64,000 nt of DNA from DATGMS01 sp035303945 (lineage in GTDB: Bacteria; Bacteroidota; Bacteroidia; Cytophagales; Cyclobacteriaceae): contig DATGQZ010000079.1 of NCBI GenBank assembly GCA_035303945.1, positions 1-64,000 on the forward strand. Direction: 5' to 3'. This document shows positions 1-9,236 of the stretch, piece after piece. Under the pieces are notes generated by a model. It ran no database searches and was not told the origin of the DNA. It saw only the letters and a program-made list of their open reading frames with translations. The translations under genes were made by a program, and so were the position numbers. Position 1 is the first letter of the stretch; the number at the start of each line of letters is the position of its first letter.

Positions 1-85
1 ATTCTTTATGATGGGCGCTTATATCATGGCCGAAATATTTAAAGAAGGCCATGTGCTTCAGGAGGAGGTTCAAAACGCCATCTAG
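1..85 (+). CDS. C-terminal end of a DUF2975-family membrane protein (partial)
   Basis: Only the last 27 codons are inside the window, read from base 2 to a TAG stop at 83-85. The tail (MMGAYIMAEIFKEGHVLQEE) is nearly the same as the tail of the complete gene that follows at 182-757, so the two are tandem paralogues. The upstream end lies outside the window, so length and start are unknown. No HTH gene sits between the two copies. The function of DUF2975 proteins is not established; they are small multi-pass membrane proteins usually paired with a small XRE regulator. Confidence 0.8.
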   Translation, partial: FFMMGAYIMAEIFKEGHVLQEEVQNAI

Positions 86-181
86 CGAAGAATTCGACCT
101 GAAAAGGCAACTATCATTTTTGCTCCTCGATAACATAAGCCATAGCAATAGATCCATACCTAATTTACTAACCTTAGAACG

Positions 182-757
182 ATGAAAAAGACCCTATTCC
201 TTACGCTCACAACTGTTTGGTTCAGAATATCCGCCGTACTTGTAGTTCTGGGTTTTCTATATCTCACTTCCCTGCTGATTATCTATCATTTCGCGCCGGA
301 TTACTTTGGAAGCAAATATTTTAATCTTGCAGGTTTGTTTGGACAAGTGGGGTATTCCGTACAAAGCGTTTTTCATTTGTCAGAGAAGGCAGCAGCCCAA
401 CATCCTTTTGCCCTAAAGACCATCAAGCCCTTCTCTTTTTGTGTCATCTATTTGCAGTTCTCTGCAATTTTATGCTGTTGCTTTATGATTTTTAGAGAAG
501 GTATCAAAATTATCAATTCTGTGAAGCAGCTAGAATCGTTTTGTAAAGGAAATGTGGCTTCTTTTCAAAAGATGGGCAAATACTTCCTCTTCATTTTCCT
601 GTTGTCCGGTTTCGCGTATGTAGTGGCTGACCATGCGCAATTTCTGGGTATATTCTTCAATTTCACTGCATTTTCCTTAATGGTGGGTAGTTACATTATG
701 GCGGAAATATTTAAACAGGGAAACGTCTTACAGGAGGAAGTTCAAAATACGATATAA
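182..757 (+). CDS. DUF2975-family multi-pass membrane protein
   Basis: The protein has 191 residues. Hydrophobic segments at about 15-37, 85-103, 131-150 and 155-175 predict four membrane passes, with a short amphipathic C-terminal tail. This layout and the pairing with a small Cro/C1-type regulator are typical of the DUF2975 family, whose role is unknown. The stop codon overlaps the start of the regulator gene by one base (TAATG), which implies translational coupling. A near-identical C-terminus ends 97 bases upstream, so the gene is a tandem duplicate. The ATG at 182 follows an A/T-rich leader without a clear Shine-Dalgarno sequence. Confidence 0.8.
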   Translation: MKKTLFLTLTTVWFRISAVLVVLGFLYLTSLLIIYHFAPDYFGSKYFNLAGLFGQVGYSVQSVFHLSEKAAAQHPFALKTIKPFSFCVIYLQFSAILCCCFMIFREGIKIINSVKQLESFCKGNVASFQKMGKYFLFIFLLSGFAYVVADHAQFLGIFFNFTAFSLMVGSYIMAEIFKQGNVLQEEVQNTI

Positions 758-966
758 TGATTATTGTCAATCTGGATGTAATGCTGGCAAAACGTAAAAT
801 GTCAGTTACCGAACTTTCTGAAAGAATTGGGATTACGATGGCTAACATCTCCATCTTAAAGACCGGAAAAGCCAAAGCCATTCGTTTTTCTACCCTGGAA
901 GCGATATGTCGGGAATTGGGTTGTCAACCCGGCGACATTCTGGAGTATCGGGCAACGGATGTGTGA
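757..966 (+). CDS. Small XRE-family HTH transcriptional regulator
   Basis: This 69-residue protein is essentially one helix-turn-helix domain of the Cro/C1 type, in the YozG-like group of very short regulators. The recognisable pattern is LAKRKMSVTELSERIGIT followed by NISILKTGKA, where the recognition helix lies, then a third helix ending in GCQPGDILEY, the usual closing motif. It starts inside the stop codon of the DUF2975 gene, so both are translated from one message. By analogy with other DUF2975-XRE pairs it probably controls its own operon. Its target site is not visible. It is convergent with the next gene, 34 bases away. Confidence 0.85.
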   Translation: MIIVNLDVMLAKRKMSVTELSERIGITMANISILKTGKAKAIRFSTLEAICRELGCQPGDILEYRATDV

Positions 967-1000
967 ACTTTATTAGGCTGTATGGCTTTTGGTCGATCAG

Positions 1001-2401
1001 TCAGATACCACCGAAGAGCTCAAAAGATTCCAGATAATTGGGGATAATAGGATTCCAATTTAAGTCATGGGCTAAACGCTCCGCAATGGCTTCGGAAGCC
1101 TCGGGTTCTCCATGTACTATAAAAATCCTTTTCGGCTTAGTAGTAAATGCATCTGCCCATTCCATCAATTCCGTCTGGTCGGCATGAGCCGACAGGCCAT
1201 CAATATAATGTACTGCTGCTTTGACAGGCACATCGATACCATACATGCGGAGGGTTTTTTCCCCGTCGATCAATCTTCTTCCCCTTGTTCCTTCAGCTTG
1301 ATAGCCCACGAAAATAATGCTATCGTTTTCGTTCGGTAATCGGTTGTAGAGGTGATGCAGTATCCTGCCTCCTGTTGCCATGCCGCTTGCTGAAATGATA
1401 ATGGCATCTCCTTTAATCGCATTAAGGGAAATAGAAGCTTCCTGGCTCTGATAATAATGGAGATGAGCGTGGTTGTAAGGGTTCGTACCGTGGTTTTCCA
1501 GCATTGGTCCCAGCCTATGGTAGTGACTGTATGTCTTGTAAAGGGCGGTCACATCGATGGCCATGGGGCTGTCTACGTATATCGGAATTTTGGGAATCTT
1601 CCCCTTCTGTTGTAGACGGTGAAGGTAGTAAAGCACCAATTGAGTTCGTCCGACAGCAAATGAAGGAATTAGGGATACGCCTCCATTGCGGTAAGTGTTG
1701 CGAATATGTAGAGCTAACTGCTCCTCTACCGCAACGGCTTCATTCCTTCGATTTCCGTAGGTAGATTCCATAAACAGGATGTCAGCAAAGGGAATGTTGG
1801 CCGGAGGGTTGAGGATAGGATCATGGTAACGGCCCAAGTCCCCGGAGAAGACAATGATTTTCTCCTGTTGATCCCCTTTGATCTTTAGTTTTAAGATGGC
1901 TGCGCCCAAAATATGCCCTGCATTATAGGCCGTTAGGGTTAGGGAGGGGTGTACTTGCGCTTCTTCTTCAAAAGGAATAACTTCAAGAAGCGGAAATACA
2001 TTTTCAGCATCCTCAATGGTGTAAAGTGGCTCAGGCTTGGCATGTTTGGAATACCCTTTCTTTTGCGCATAGCTCGCTTCCTCTTCTTGAAGTTTTGCCG
2101 AATCTCTCAGCAGAATTTTGACGAGGTCCACCGTAGGCTCAGTAGAAATAATGCGACCGCGGTATCCTTGCTTTACCAGCCGCGGCAAATACCCTGTATG
2201 GTCAATATGGGCATGGGTGAGCAAAATAACATCAATGGATGAAGGATCTATGGGAAACTCGTCCCAGTTTCGCAGCCTCAACTCCTTGGGACCTTGGAAC
2301 AGGCCGCAGTCGACCATGACTTTTAACGATCCGATTTCCAGAAGATACCGGGACCCGGTTACAGACTTGGCCCCACCCAAAAATTTTACCTTTACATCCA
2401 T
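1001..2401 (-). CDS. MBL-fold metallo-hydrolase with beta-CASP and RNA-specificity domains
   Basis: The 466-residue protein begins with MDVKVKFLGGAKSVTGS, the standard opening of the beta-CASP ribonuclease group (CPSF/RNase J-like, YsiH-type). The zinc-binding motif HAHIDH is at residues 63-68, a later metal ligand region reads SAGDLG-like (SGDLGRY), and the C-terminal motif IVHGEPEA is the RNA-specificity (RMMBL) signature. It probably hydrolyses RNA in the cytoplasm. The frame stays open upstream to 2686, but that extension overlaps the PspC gene, has no family match and crosses its terminator, so I chose the ATG at 2401. The gene has no partner in its operon. Confidence 0.85.
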   Translation of the reverse strand: MDVKVKFLGGAKSVTGSRYLLEIGSLKVMVDCGLFQGPKELRLRNWDEFPIDPSSIDVILLTHAHIDHTGYLPRLVKQGYRGRIISTEPTVDLVKILLRDSAKLQEEEASYAQKKGYSKHAKPEPLYTIEDAENVFPLLEVIPFEEEAQVHPSLTLTAYNAGHILGAAILKLKIKGDQQEKIIVFSGDLGRYHDPILNPPANIPFADILFMESTYGNRRNEAVAVEEQLALHIRNTYRNGGVSLIPSFAVGRTQLVLYYLHRLQQKGKIPKIPIYVDSPMAIDVTALYKTYSHYHRLGPMLENHGTNPYNHAHLHYYQSQEASISLNAIKGDAIIISASGMATGGRILHHLYNRLPNENDSIIFVGYQAEGTRGRRLIDGEKTLRMYGIDVPVKAAVHYIDGLSAHADQTELMEWADAFTTKPKRIFIVHGEPEASEAIAERLAHDLNWNPIIPNYLESFELFGGI

Positions 2402-2514
2402 GTGCGAATGACTTTGGAATGCAAAATAGTATATTTTAGAGACAAATCGCCTATGTGTATAGCTGCGATTGGACAATAAAAGCGGCTCACTGTGACTTGC
2501 TTGACTAAAGGGGT

Positions 2515-2554
2515 AAAAAGCAAAAGGCTGCATAGAAATTCCCTCTACACAGCC
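2515..2554 (-). terminator. Intrinsic terminator after the PspC gene
   Basis: Read on the minus strand, an imperfect 11-bp stem (GGCTGTGTAGA with TCTATGCAGCC, two wobble pairs) spans 2526-2554 and is followed by two T-runs interrupted by GC. It sits 29 bases after the PspC stop, and separates that operon from the MBL gene. Confidence 0.6.
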
Positions 2555-2582
2555 TGGTATAAAAAATACGTTGTTATTGGAT

Positions 2583-4490
2583 TTACTCCATAAAATACCT
2601 TCCACTGAACATCGTCCGTGATAGGCTGTCCTGCCTGCTGTTCTTGTGGTCATTGATGCAGTTGAGGCACAATAGCCCATTTTCATTATACACCCAATGG
2701 TTTTTCGAATTTACATCTTTCATCTTGTATCCATTGGTGTAGATTGTGCCCGTTAAAATTGGCAAAATAGACTTATCCAGTACAAAGGGCTTGTTGTATG
2801 GTACCTGCAGGGTTTGCTTCAGCTCCTGGCCCCTAAATTTGGATCCAGTTGTGAATTCTAAAGATCGATTGAAGGTCAATAGGGAATCTTCCAAATTAAA
2901 ATTATATTGAACTTCGGAAGCATTCTTTAAAGCGTCTTCTCGGGTACGACCTTTGGAGCGAAATTCCTGCACCAAGTTAAAGGTGGAATCAGGGCTGCCT
3001 TCCAAGGTGACCGAAATCAGGTTAAGATCATCATCGTGAAAATTACTATGAGAACGGATTACCAATGTTCGTTCTGGCACGTCCAGTCTCTGTTCTTCTA
3101 CATAGCTGGCTTCTTCTTTAAATTGGCTGACGACACGTGGGATCTGAAATGCACAGATCATCAAGCTTAATAGCCACAATCCGAAGGTAACAAGGCCAAA
3201 GCGGGCATCGATGAGGCTCCTTTTGATCAGGACACTAATGCCGAGTAATATCATCACAATGCCGGGTATTAAAATAGCTACGGCAATCGCTATAGCCAGC
3301 CAAACAGGAAGCAAATCTGAAATGGCTTCAAAGGGTATCGGGCCAAAGATATATTCCCAATTGTCACTACTGAATAACTCCCAATAAACGCCCAGCAAAA
3401 TAAGAGGGGTGATAACAACGATCATTCCGATAAAGAAGATGATCAAACCAAATATTATTCTCACGACTTCCAACAGAAACCTTCCAAAAGGTCCTAGGGC
3501 TTTTCCGATGCCATTGATCACTTCGCCCAAAAACCTAAATGGAGCTAAGGCTATTTTCCTGCCTGTTGATTCCTGTTTTGGAACCTCGGGGTTCAGGTTT
3601 TGCTGGATTGTGCTCTCTATATTGCTTAATGTAATAGCCCCTCCCTTCATTTCAATCCTTTCGGTAATTGATTTGGCCACAGGGGTAATAATCCACAGAA
3701 TCAGGTAAATCACAAAACCGGAGCCGCCAGCGAACACCAGACCTACAAATGCTAACCGGATCCAAAGAACGTCCACATCAAAATAGGCTGAAAGGCCGCT
3801 GCTTACACCTCCAATCACACGGTCGTCGGGATTTCTATAGAGTTTTTTTACGTTCTTGTCCTCCGGTTCTTCATAGGAGACAGGGAGAATAATCCATAAT
3901 AAGACGTACGCAAAGGCTGTCCACCAGCCAAATGAGATATGTATATCCATGTCCCCCGGAAAGAAGCCAAAGTGGTTCCTACCGATGTTAAAGCCACCGC
4001 TAAACAGCAGCAAGATGGTGATTAGCCGTGTCCACAAGGGGTCTATGGCAAGGTAGTGTGCAAATCCGGCGCATACCCCTCCTAGAATCTTTCGGTTTGG
4101 CAGACGGGTCAGCTTTTTATATCCTTTGATTTTCTCCTCCTCGGGAGGGGTGATGTATCTGTAGAAATCATTCTCTTCCCCATGATCAGTTTTGCCTGCG
4201 GCAGGAGTGGGTTCAAGATCCTTTTCACCTGCTTTGAAATCGGCAATGGTGCCCATTTTCTCAATCAGGTTTGACACATTTTCCGCGGTAATAACCTGTT
4301 TATTGTTTTTGAGATAGCTTAGAAATATTTCAGCAATTCTATTTTCTATATCTGTAATAATTTCCTGATTGTCCTGATAATGGGAGAAATGCTTATTAAT
4401 AGCATCCAAATAGGCTTTCAAAGTGGTGTAGCCGTCTTCCTCAATGTGGAACAGGATGCCGCTTATATTGATGCTTAATGTCTTTTTCAT
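2583..4490 (-). CDS. PspC-domain membrane protein (two PspC repeats)
   Basis: The 635-residue protein has a soluble N-terminal part (about 1-120), then two PspC domains at about 123-170 and 214-272, each opening with a (K)KLxRxPxxRxxGGVxxG pattern and carrying membrane helices. Further hydrophobic segments lie between 330 and 460. The C-terminal 170 residues are predicted to be outside the inner membrane and resemble an adhesin-like or DUF4097-type beta region. PspC proteins in Enterobacteria regulate the phage-shock response; in Bacteroidota this long form is mostly found behind a PadR gene. The start lies 3 bases after the PadR stop, so the two form an operon. The exact role is unknown. Confidence 0.85.
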   Translation of the reverse strand: MKKTLSINISGILFHIEEDGYTTLKAYLDAINKHFSHYQDNQEIITDIENRIAEIFLSYLKNNKQVITAENVSNLIEKMGTIADFKAGEKDLEPTPAAGKTDHGEENDFYRYITPPEEEKIKGYKKLTRLPNRKILGGVCAGFAHYLAIDPLWTRLITILLLFSGGFNIGRNHFGFFPGDMDIHISFGWWTAFAYVLLWIILPVSYEEPEDKNVKKLYRNPDDRVIGGVSSGLSAYFDVDVLWIRLAFVGLVFAGGSGFVIYLILWIITPVAKSITERIEMKGGAITLSNIESTIQQNLNPEVPKQESTGRKIALAPFRFLGEVINGIGKALGPFGRFLLEVVRIIFGLIIFFIGMIVVITPLILLGVYWELFSSDNWEYIFGPIPFEAISDLLPVWLAIAIAVAILIPGIVMILLGISVLIKRSLIDARFGLVTFGLWLLSLMICAFQIPRVVSQFKEEASYVEEQRLDVPERTLVIRSHSNFHDDDLNLISVTLEGSPDSTFNLVQEFRSKGRTREDALKNASEVQYNFNLEDSLLTFNRSLEFTTGSKFRGQELKQTLQVPYNKPFVLDKSILPILTGTIYTNGYKMKDVNSKNHWVYNENGLLCLNCINDHKNSRQDSLSRTMFSGRYFME

Positions 4491-4493
4491 GAC

Positions 4494-4823
4494 TTACTTC
4501 TTAGAGGTGATTAGATTGACGGATTGTTGTAATCCCGCCCAGGTGCTGTCCAATTCGTTGAGAAACTGACTTCCGGTAGGGGTGATGGAGTAATATTTAC
4601 GTGGCGGGCCAGACTCTGACTCTACCCATTTGTAAGATACCAAAGCCGCGTTTTTCAGCCGGTTCAACAGTGGATACAATGTGCCTTCTACCACGATAAG
4701 CTTTGCTTCCGTCAGCTCTTCAATCATGTCGGTAGCATAGACCTCCCCCCGTGCGATAATATGTAAAATGCAGAACTCTAATAAGCCCTTCCGCATTTGT
4801 ACTTGTGTGTTGGATGCTTTCAT
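4494..4823 (-). CDS. PadR-family transcriptional regulator
   Basis: The 109-residue protein shows the PadR winged helix: QMRKGLLEFCILHII, then EGTLYPLLNRL and the wing region GPPRKYYSITPTG. This short form lacks the long C-terminal dimerisation helix bundle of PadR itself. It is the first gene of a two-gene operon with the PspC protein, three bases apart, and by analogy with other PadR-PspC pairs it likely represses the operon in response to an envelope or compound signal. A matching -7 promoter element lies 82 bases upstream of the start. Confidence 0.9.
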   Translation of the reverse strand: MKASNTQVQMRKGLLEFCILHIIARGEVYATDMIEELTEAKLIVVEGTLYPLLNRLKNAALVSYKWVESESGPPRKYYSITPTGSQFLNELDSTWAGLQQSVNLITSKK

Positions 4824-5199
4824 TACGTCGTTTTTTAGGTGCCAGGCCTGCAGATTTTACCTTGTCCACACCGCCTGCGGAAGACACTATTAAAAAAACA
4901 GTACCAAAGTTATGGCTATTACCTTGTTATAAAAGATTCTGGGCTTAGAATCTGTCAAATGCGCTTTCACGATCAACCGTTTTCCTTCATTTTAGGCATT
5001 TAAAGCGATATCTTGGGTTTTGCCACGCTACTTAACCGTTTAAAATATTTATTTCAGACTTACGATCAGAAGGTGCTATTTTCCCGCCATTGTTATTACA
5101 GCGAACAGATACCTGTTCATTAACGGACGTGAAAATGCAGAAGCACCTTTCCCTATAAGCAAATCTTAAATTGTAATGGACACAACGCGATGAGCGGTA
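4824..5199. other. Divergent intergenic region between padR and the phosphodiesterase gene
   Basis: This 376-base A/T-rich stretch holds the padR -7 element at 4905-4912. I see no open frame with coding character, no strong hairpin, and no exact TAnnTTTG box for the rightward gene. Confidence 0.5.
4905..4912 (-). promoter_or_regulatory. Bacteroidota -7 promoter element for padR-pspC
   Basis: On the minus strand the sequence is TAACTTTG, an exact match to TAnnTTTG. Transcription would begin near 4898, giving a leader of about 75 bases. No clear TTG is seen at -33, so the assignment rests on the -7 box and its position. Confidence 0.45.
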
Positions 5200-5250
5200 A
5201 TGACGAAAAATGATAAAATCTATTCAACTGATCACCTAAACCAATCTCAT

Positions 5251-6768
5251 ATGTTGTGCACGTATAGACACTTCGTAACTTTCTGCACCTGGCTATGTTC
5301 CTTCTTTCTGATGCTTTCTACTACTTTATGGGCCAAAGAAGATCCGGTAAAGGGAGTGACAGCGCATCGAGGCAATTCCTGGGATTTCCCGGAAAATACG
5401 CTTCCCGCCTTTGAAAGTGCCATAGCATTGGGTGTAGACTGGGCTGAATTGGATGTCCATCTCACCAAAGACGGTAAGTTGGTCGTGATACATGATAAAT
5501 TTACCGGCCGGGTAGGCGACCGGGATATGGAGGTGGCTGGGTCTACCTTTCAGGAGCTACAGGTAGTGGATGTCGCTACGGCCTTTAGGAAAAGCAAATC
5601 AAAAAGCCTGGAAGAGGTGTCTGCTCAACAAATTCCCTTACTTGAGGATGTTATCAAACTTTTTCTTAACCAAAGCACGACAAAAATATCCATCCAGCCC
5701 AAAACAGACTGTGTAGAAGAAGCCATTCAGTTGATCAAAAAGCTAAAAGCTGAGCATGTGGTCGGTTTTAATGACAGCAATTTAACGTTAATGTCCAAGG
5801 TAAAAGCTCTAGCACCGCATATACCTGTGTTTTGGGATCGACCTGCCCAATCAGATATAGATGTAGACATTCGTATAGCCAAAGAAAGAGGTTTCGAGGC
5901 CTTGGTAGTGCATAACGAGGGGTTGACTAAGCATAAGGTACAGCAGATAAAAGCAGCTAACCTTCAGGTAGGGGCTTGGACGGTCAACGATCAGACATCC
6001 CTACAAGCACTGTTGGAGATGGGAATAGATCGTATTTATACCGATTTTCCCCGGCTACTAATGGCTCTTGTTCCAGGGCCAAACAGCATTGTTTCTGAGG
6101 GGCATTACGCTATGCACCTACAGGGGATCTGCGTGGATGAGGAGCAAAACATTTATTGGAGTTGGACGGATCAATTGGTAAAAACCGATAAAGCAGGTAA
6201 GCTTCTTCATCAGGTGGCGGTAGATAACCACCATGGAGATCTTTGCTTTCACGATGGGAAAGTATATGTCGCAGTTAATTTAGGAAAGTTCAATCAGCCT
6301 GTCGGTCAGGCAGATTCGTGGGTGTATGTTTACGATGCTGCTACGCTCCGAGAACTTGCCCGTCATCCCGTTCAAGAGGTAGTCCACGGCGCTGGCGGTA
6401 TGGCTTATCATGAGGGTAAGTTTTACGTAGTGGGTGGCTTGGTGCCTGGGATAGATGAAAATTACCTTTATGAATATACCTCTGATTTTACCTTTGTGCA
6501 GCGGCATGTGCTTGCCAGCGGTTATACTTTGATGGGTATACAAACGGTCGAATATGCTCAGGGCAACTGGTGGTTTGGCTGCTATGGAAACCCTCCTGTG
6601 TTATTACAGGCAAATGAGCAGCTAGAAGTGGTCAACCATAGCCCATACGATGCTTCGCTGGGAATGGCGGCTTTGCCAGGAGGAAGTATGATGATTGGCA
6701 CCAACACCCGGGTGGCGGGTTATGGCTATATTGGGAGGGTATTGATCCACCATTCATGGCCAAAGTGA
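5251..6768 (+). CDS. Secreted glycerophosphodiester phosphodiesterase with C-terminal propeller-like domain
   Basis: With the ATG at 5251 the protein has 505 residues and a signal peptide whose hydrophobic core ends in STTLWA near residue 28. An upstream in-frame ATG at 5200 would put a long polar stretch before the signal, so I prefer the later start. Residues 35-275 form a GDPD TIM barrel: HRG at 39-41, EN at 48-49, the metal pair in ELDVH (66-70) and catalytic His81 in VIHDKF. It should cleave glycerophosphodiesters in the periplasm or outside. Residues about 290-505 show repeated short beta motifs (GICVDEEQNIYW, GDLCFHDGKVYVA, GGMAYHEGKFYVVGG) like an NHL or SMP-30 propeller. The gene is convergent with katG. 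Confidence 0.8.
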   Translation: MLCTYRHFVTFCTWLCSFFLMLSTTLWAKEDPVKGVTAHRGNSWDFPENTLPAFESAIALGVDWAELDVHLTKDGKLVVIHDKFTGRVGDRDMEVAGSTFQELQVVDVATAFRKSKSKSLEEVSAQQIPLLEDVIKLFLNQSTTKISIQPKTDCVEEAIQLIKKLKAEHVVGFNDSNLTLMSKVKALAPHIPVFWDRPAQSDIDVDIRIAKERGFEALVVHNEGLTKHKVQQIKAANLQVGAWTVNDQTSLQALLEMGIDRIYTDFPRLLMALVPGPNSIVSEGHYAMHLQGICVDEEQNIYWSWTDQLVKTDKAGKLLHQVAVDNHHGDLCFHDGKVYVAVNLGKFNQPVGQADSWVYVYDAATLRELARHPVQEVVHGAGGMAYHEGKFYVVGGLVPGIDENYLYEYTSDFTFVQRHVLASGYTLMGIQTVEYAQGNWWFGCYGNPPVLLQANEQLEVVNHSPYDASLGMAALPGGSMMIGTNTRVAGYGYIGRVLIHHSWPK

Positions 6769-6814
6769 GAGAAGAAGGTAGGATCAGCGACTTGTGTAAA
6801 TTCGTTGAAATAAA

Positions 6815-6845
6815 TAAGCCGACCCATCAGAGAAGGGTCGGCTTA
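6815..6845 (-). terminator. Terminator after katG
   Basis: A perfect 11-bp stem, TAAGCCGACCC (6815-6825) with GGGTCGGCTTA (6835-6845), has a 9-base loop. On the minus strand it is followed by a T-rich stretch, and it starts 21 bases after the katG stop. It may also stop rightward transcription, although no T-run follows on that side. Confidence 0.8.
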
Positions 6846-6865
6846 GTGATAGCTAGCGATGCTCC

Positions 6866-9148
6866 TTATTTGTTTTTCAGATCGAACCGATCCAGATTCA
6901 TCACTTTGGTCCAGGCTTTCACAAAGTCGTTAATGAATTTTACTTGTGCGTCAGCACTGCCGTATACTTCTGCAATGGCTCTTAATTCTGAATTAGAACC
7001 AAACACCAGATCGGCACGGCTTGCAGTCCATTTAGGCTGGCCGGTACTGCGGTCCGTCCCAAGATAAAGCTCTTTGTCCTCACCCATTGCTTTCCAAGAA
7101 GTGTTCATGTCGAGCAGGTTCACAAAGAAGTCATTTGTCAGCACGCCGGGACGAAGGGTAAATATACCTTCTTTTGAACCGTTGTAATTGGTGTTTAAGG
7201 CGCGCATACCTCCCACAAGAACCGTTAACTCGGGCGCTGTCAGTGTGAGCAACTGGGCTTTATCTACCAACATCTCTTCAGTGGAGGCAGTCAGCTTACG
7301 CTTGCGGTAATTTCTAAATCCATCTGCCAAAGGTTCTAAGAAAGCCATTGATTCAACGTCTGTCAATTCTTGTGTGGCATCAACTCGTCCGGGCGTGAAG
7401 GGAACATATACCACATGCCCTGCCTCGCGGGCAGCTTTTTCTACCCCTGCATTTCCGGCCAATACAATCAGATCAGCCAGTGACACTTTTTTGCCATTAG
7501 TCTGAGCATTGTCAAAATCATTTTTTATTCCTCCCAATACCATCAATACCTTTTGCAATTGTACCGGATTATTTACCTCCCAATCCTTTTGAGGTTCCAG
7601 ACGGATGCGGGCACCATTGGCGCCTCCTCGTTTGTCTGACCCTCTGAATGTAGATGCGGAAGCCCAAGCTGTTGAAACAAGTTCGGACACCGTCAAGCCC
7701 GAGGCTAGTATTTTCGCTTTTAAAGCGGAAGCATCATTTTCGTCAATCACTTCATGATCAAGGGCAGGGAGCGGATCTTGCCACAACAGTACTTCTGTAG
7801 GAACCTCTGGTCCCAGATACCTCGAAACGGGTCCCATATCCCGGTGAGTCAATTTAAACCATGCCCTTGCAAAAGCGTCCGCGAACTCATCCGGATTTTC
7901 CAAGAAGCGTTTGGATATTTTTTCGTATACTGGATCCACTCTTAAGGCAATATCAGTGGTCAACATTCTGGGGCGATGTTTTTTGTTAGTATCAAATGCA
8001 TCTGGAATGTCTTCATCTGCATTGACTGCCACCCACTGATGGGCACCGGCTGGGCTTTTAGTAAGTTCCCATTCGAATTTGAAGAGATTCTCAAAGAAAT
8101 GGTTGCTCCACTGTGTGGGCGTCTGTGTCCAGATCACTTCAAGCCCGCTGGTAATCGTGTCGCCACCCTTGCCTGAGCCATAGCCGTTGGCCCATCCCAA
8201 TCCCTGCATCTCTAAATCAGCTGCTTCAGGTTCCTTGCCTACGTGATCAGCGGAAGCGGCACCATGTGTTTTACCAAAGGTATGTCCACCGGCAATGAGC
8301 GCAACGGTTTCTTCGTCGTTCATCGCCATTCGGCTAAACGTGGTGCGGATATCATGGGCAGCTGCCAAAGGATCAGGGTTGCCATCAGGGCCTTCTGGAT
8401 TGACATATATCAAACCCATCTGTACCGCCGCCAAAGGGTTTTCTAAGTCCCTGGTGTGAATTTGTCCATCGGCATCATCTTCGGATACCAATACCCCATG
8501 CTCTTTAGGTACGCCCTCAGAGCCATGTGCATACCGAATATCCCCTCCGAGCCAGGTTGTTTCAGATCCCCAATATACCGCTTCATCGGGCTCCCAAACA
8601 TCGGTGCGACCACCCGCAAATCCGAAAGGCTTAAGCCCCATTGATTCCAATGCAACATTGCCAGTTAAGATCAGAAGGTCCGCCCAGGAGATTTTCCGGC
8701 CATACTTCTGCTTGATGGGCCACAGCAGACGACGGGCTTTGTCGAGACTGACATTATCAGGCCAGCTGTTGAGTGGAGCAAACCGCTGTTGTCCGGCGCC
8801 GGCACCGCCACGGCCGTCTGTTACTCTGTAAGTGCCTGCACTGTGCCAGGCCATCCGGATAAACAAAGGTCCATAATGTCCAAAATCCGCTGGCCACCAT
8901 TCCTGTGAATCAGTCATCAAGGCATGGAGGTCCTTTTTTACTGCCTCCAAGTCAAGGGTCTTAAATTCTTCTGCATAATCGAAATCCTCGTCCATAGGAT
9001 TGGATAAGGATGAATGCTGACGAAGAATGTTCAGCCGGAGTTGCTTTGGCCACCAATCCGTGTTTTTAGTGCCGTTTAGTGCTGAACCAAACTTCATAGT
9101 TCCGTTGTGAAATGGGCATTTGCTGATGTCACTTGATCCGTTTTCCAT
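6866..9148 (-). CDS. katG: Catalase-peroxidase KatG
   Basis: This bifunctional haem enzyme breaks down hydrogen peroxide and also has peroxidase activity. The 760-residue length fits the two-domain family. The distal haem pocket is Arg98-Trp101-His102 (IRMAWHSAGTYR), the covalent Met-Tyr-Trp adduct can be assigned to Trp101, Tyr248 and Met274, and the proximal haem ligand is His289 in AGGHTFGK. The frame can be read from a TTG at 9181, but the ATG at 9148 gives the usual start (a short polar lead into KCPFHNG) and lies about 50 bases after the promoter. The protein has no signal peptide, so it is cytoplasmic. No oxyR or perR gene is adjacent. Confidence 0.97.
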   Translation of the reverse strand: MENGSSDISKCPFHNGTMKFGSALNGTKNTDWWPKQLRLNILRQHSSLSNPMDEDFDYAEEFKTLDLEAVKKDLHALMTDSQEWWPADFGHYGPLFIRMAWHSAGTYRVTDGRGGAGAGQQRFAPLNSWPDNVSLDKARRLLWPIKQKYGRKISWADLLILTGNVALESMGLKPFGFAGGRTDVWEPDEAVYWGSETTWLGGDIRYAHGSEGVPKEHGVLVSEDDADGQIHTRDLENPLAAVQMGLIYVNPEGPDGNPDPLAAAHDIRTTFSRMAMNDEETVALIAGGHTFGKTHGAASADHVGKEPEAADLEMQGLGWANGYGSGKGGDTITSGLEVIWTQTPTQWSNHFFENLFKFEWELTKSPAGAHQWVAVNADEDIPDAFDTNKKHRPRMLTTDIALRVDPVYEKISKRFLENPDEFADAFARAWFKLTHRDMGPVSRYLGPEVPTEVLLWQDPLPALDHEVIDENDASALKAKILASGLTVSELVSTAWASASTFRGSDKRGGANGARIRLEPQKDWEVNNPVQLQKVLMVLGGIKNDFDNAQTNGKKVSLADLIVLAGNAGVEKAAREAGHVVYVPFTPGRVDATQELTDVESMAFLEPLADGFRNYRKRKLTASTEEMLVDKAQLLTLTAPELTVLVGGMRALNTNYNGSKEGIFTLRPGVLTNDFFVNLLDMNTSWKAMGEDKELYLGTDRSTGQPKWTASRADLVFGSNSELRAIAEVYGSADAQVKFINDFVKAWTKVMNLDRFDLKNK

Positions 9149-9204
9149 TATTCTACGATTTAGTTGATTTCCGTTTTCCAATATAAAAGATATAAATCAA
9201 TGTC

Positions 9205-9236
9205 CAAATGTAAATCCGTAATACCAAAAATGACAA
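9205..9236 (-). promoter_or_regulatory. katG promoter (-33 TTG, -7 TAnnTTTG)
   Basis: On the minus strand TTG (9236-9234) is followed after 21 bases by TACATTTG (9212-9205), an exact match to the Bacteroidota -7 consensus. Transcription would start near 9199, about 50 bases before the ATG. Confidence 0.6.

Noticed and set aside
2402..2686. N-terminal extension of the beta-CASP gene up to 2686
   Set aside because: It crosses the PspC terminator and the end of the PspC gene, and the family start MDVKVKFL lies at 2401.
7754..8831. Several open frames on the plus strand inside katG
   Set aside because: They are antisense to a strongly conserved gene and show no family motif.
9149..9181. TTG start of katG at 9181
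   Set aside because: The ATG at 9148 gives the usual KatG N-terminus and lies at the right distance from the promoter.
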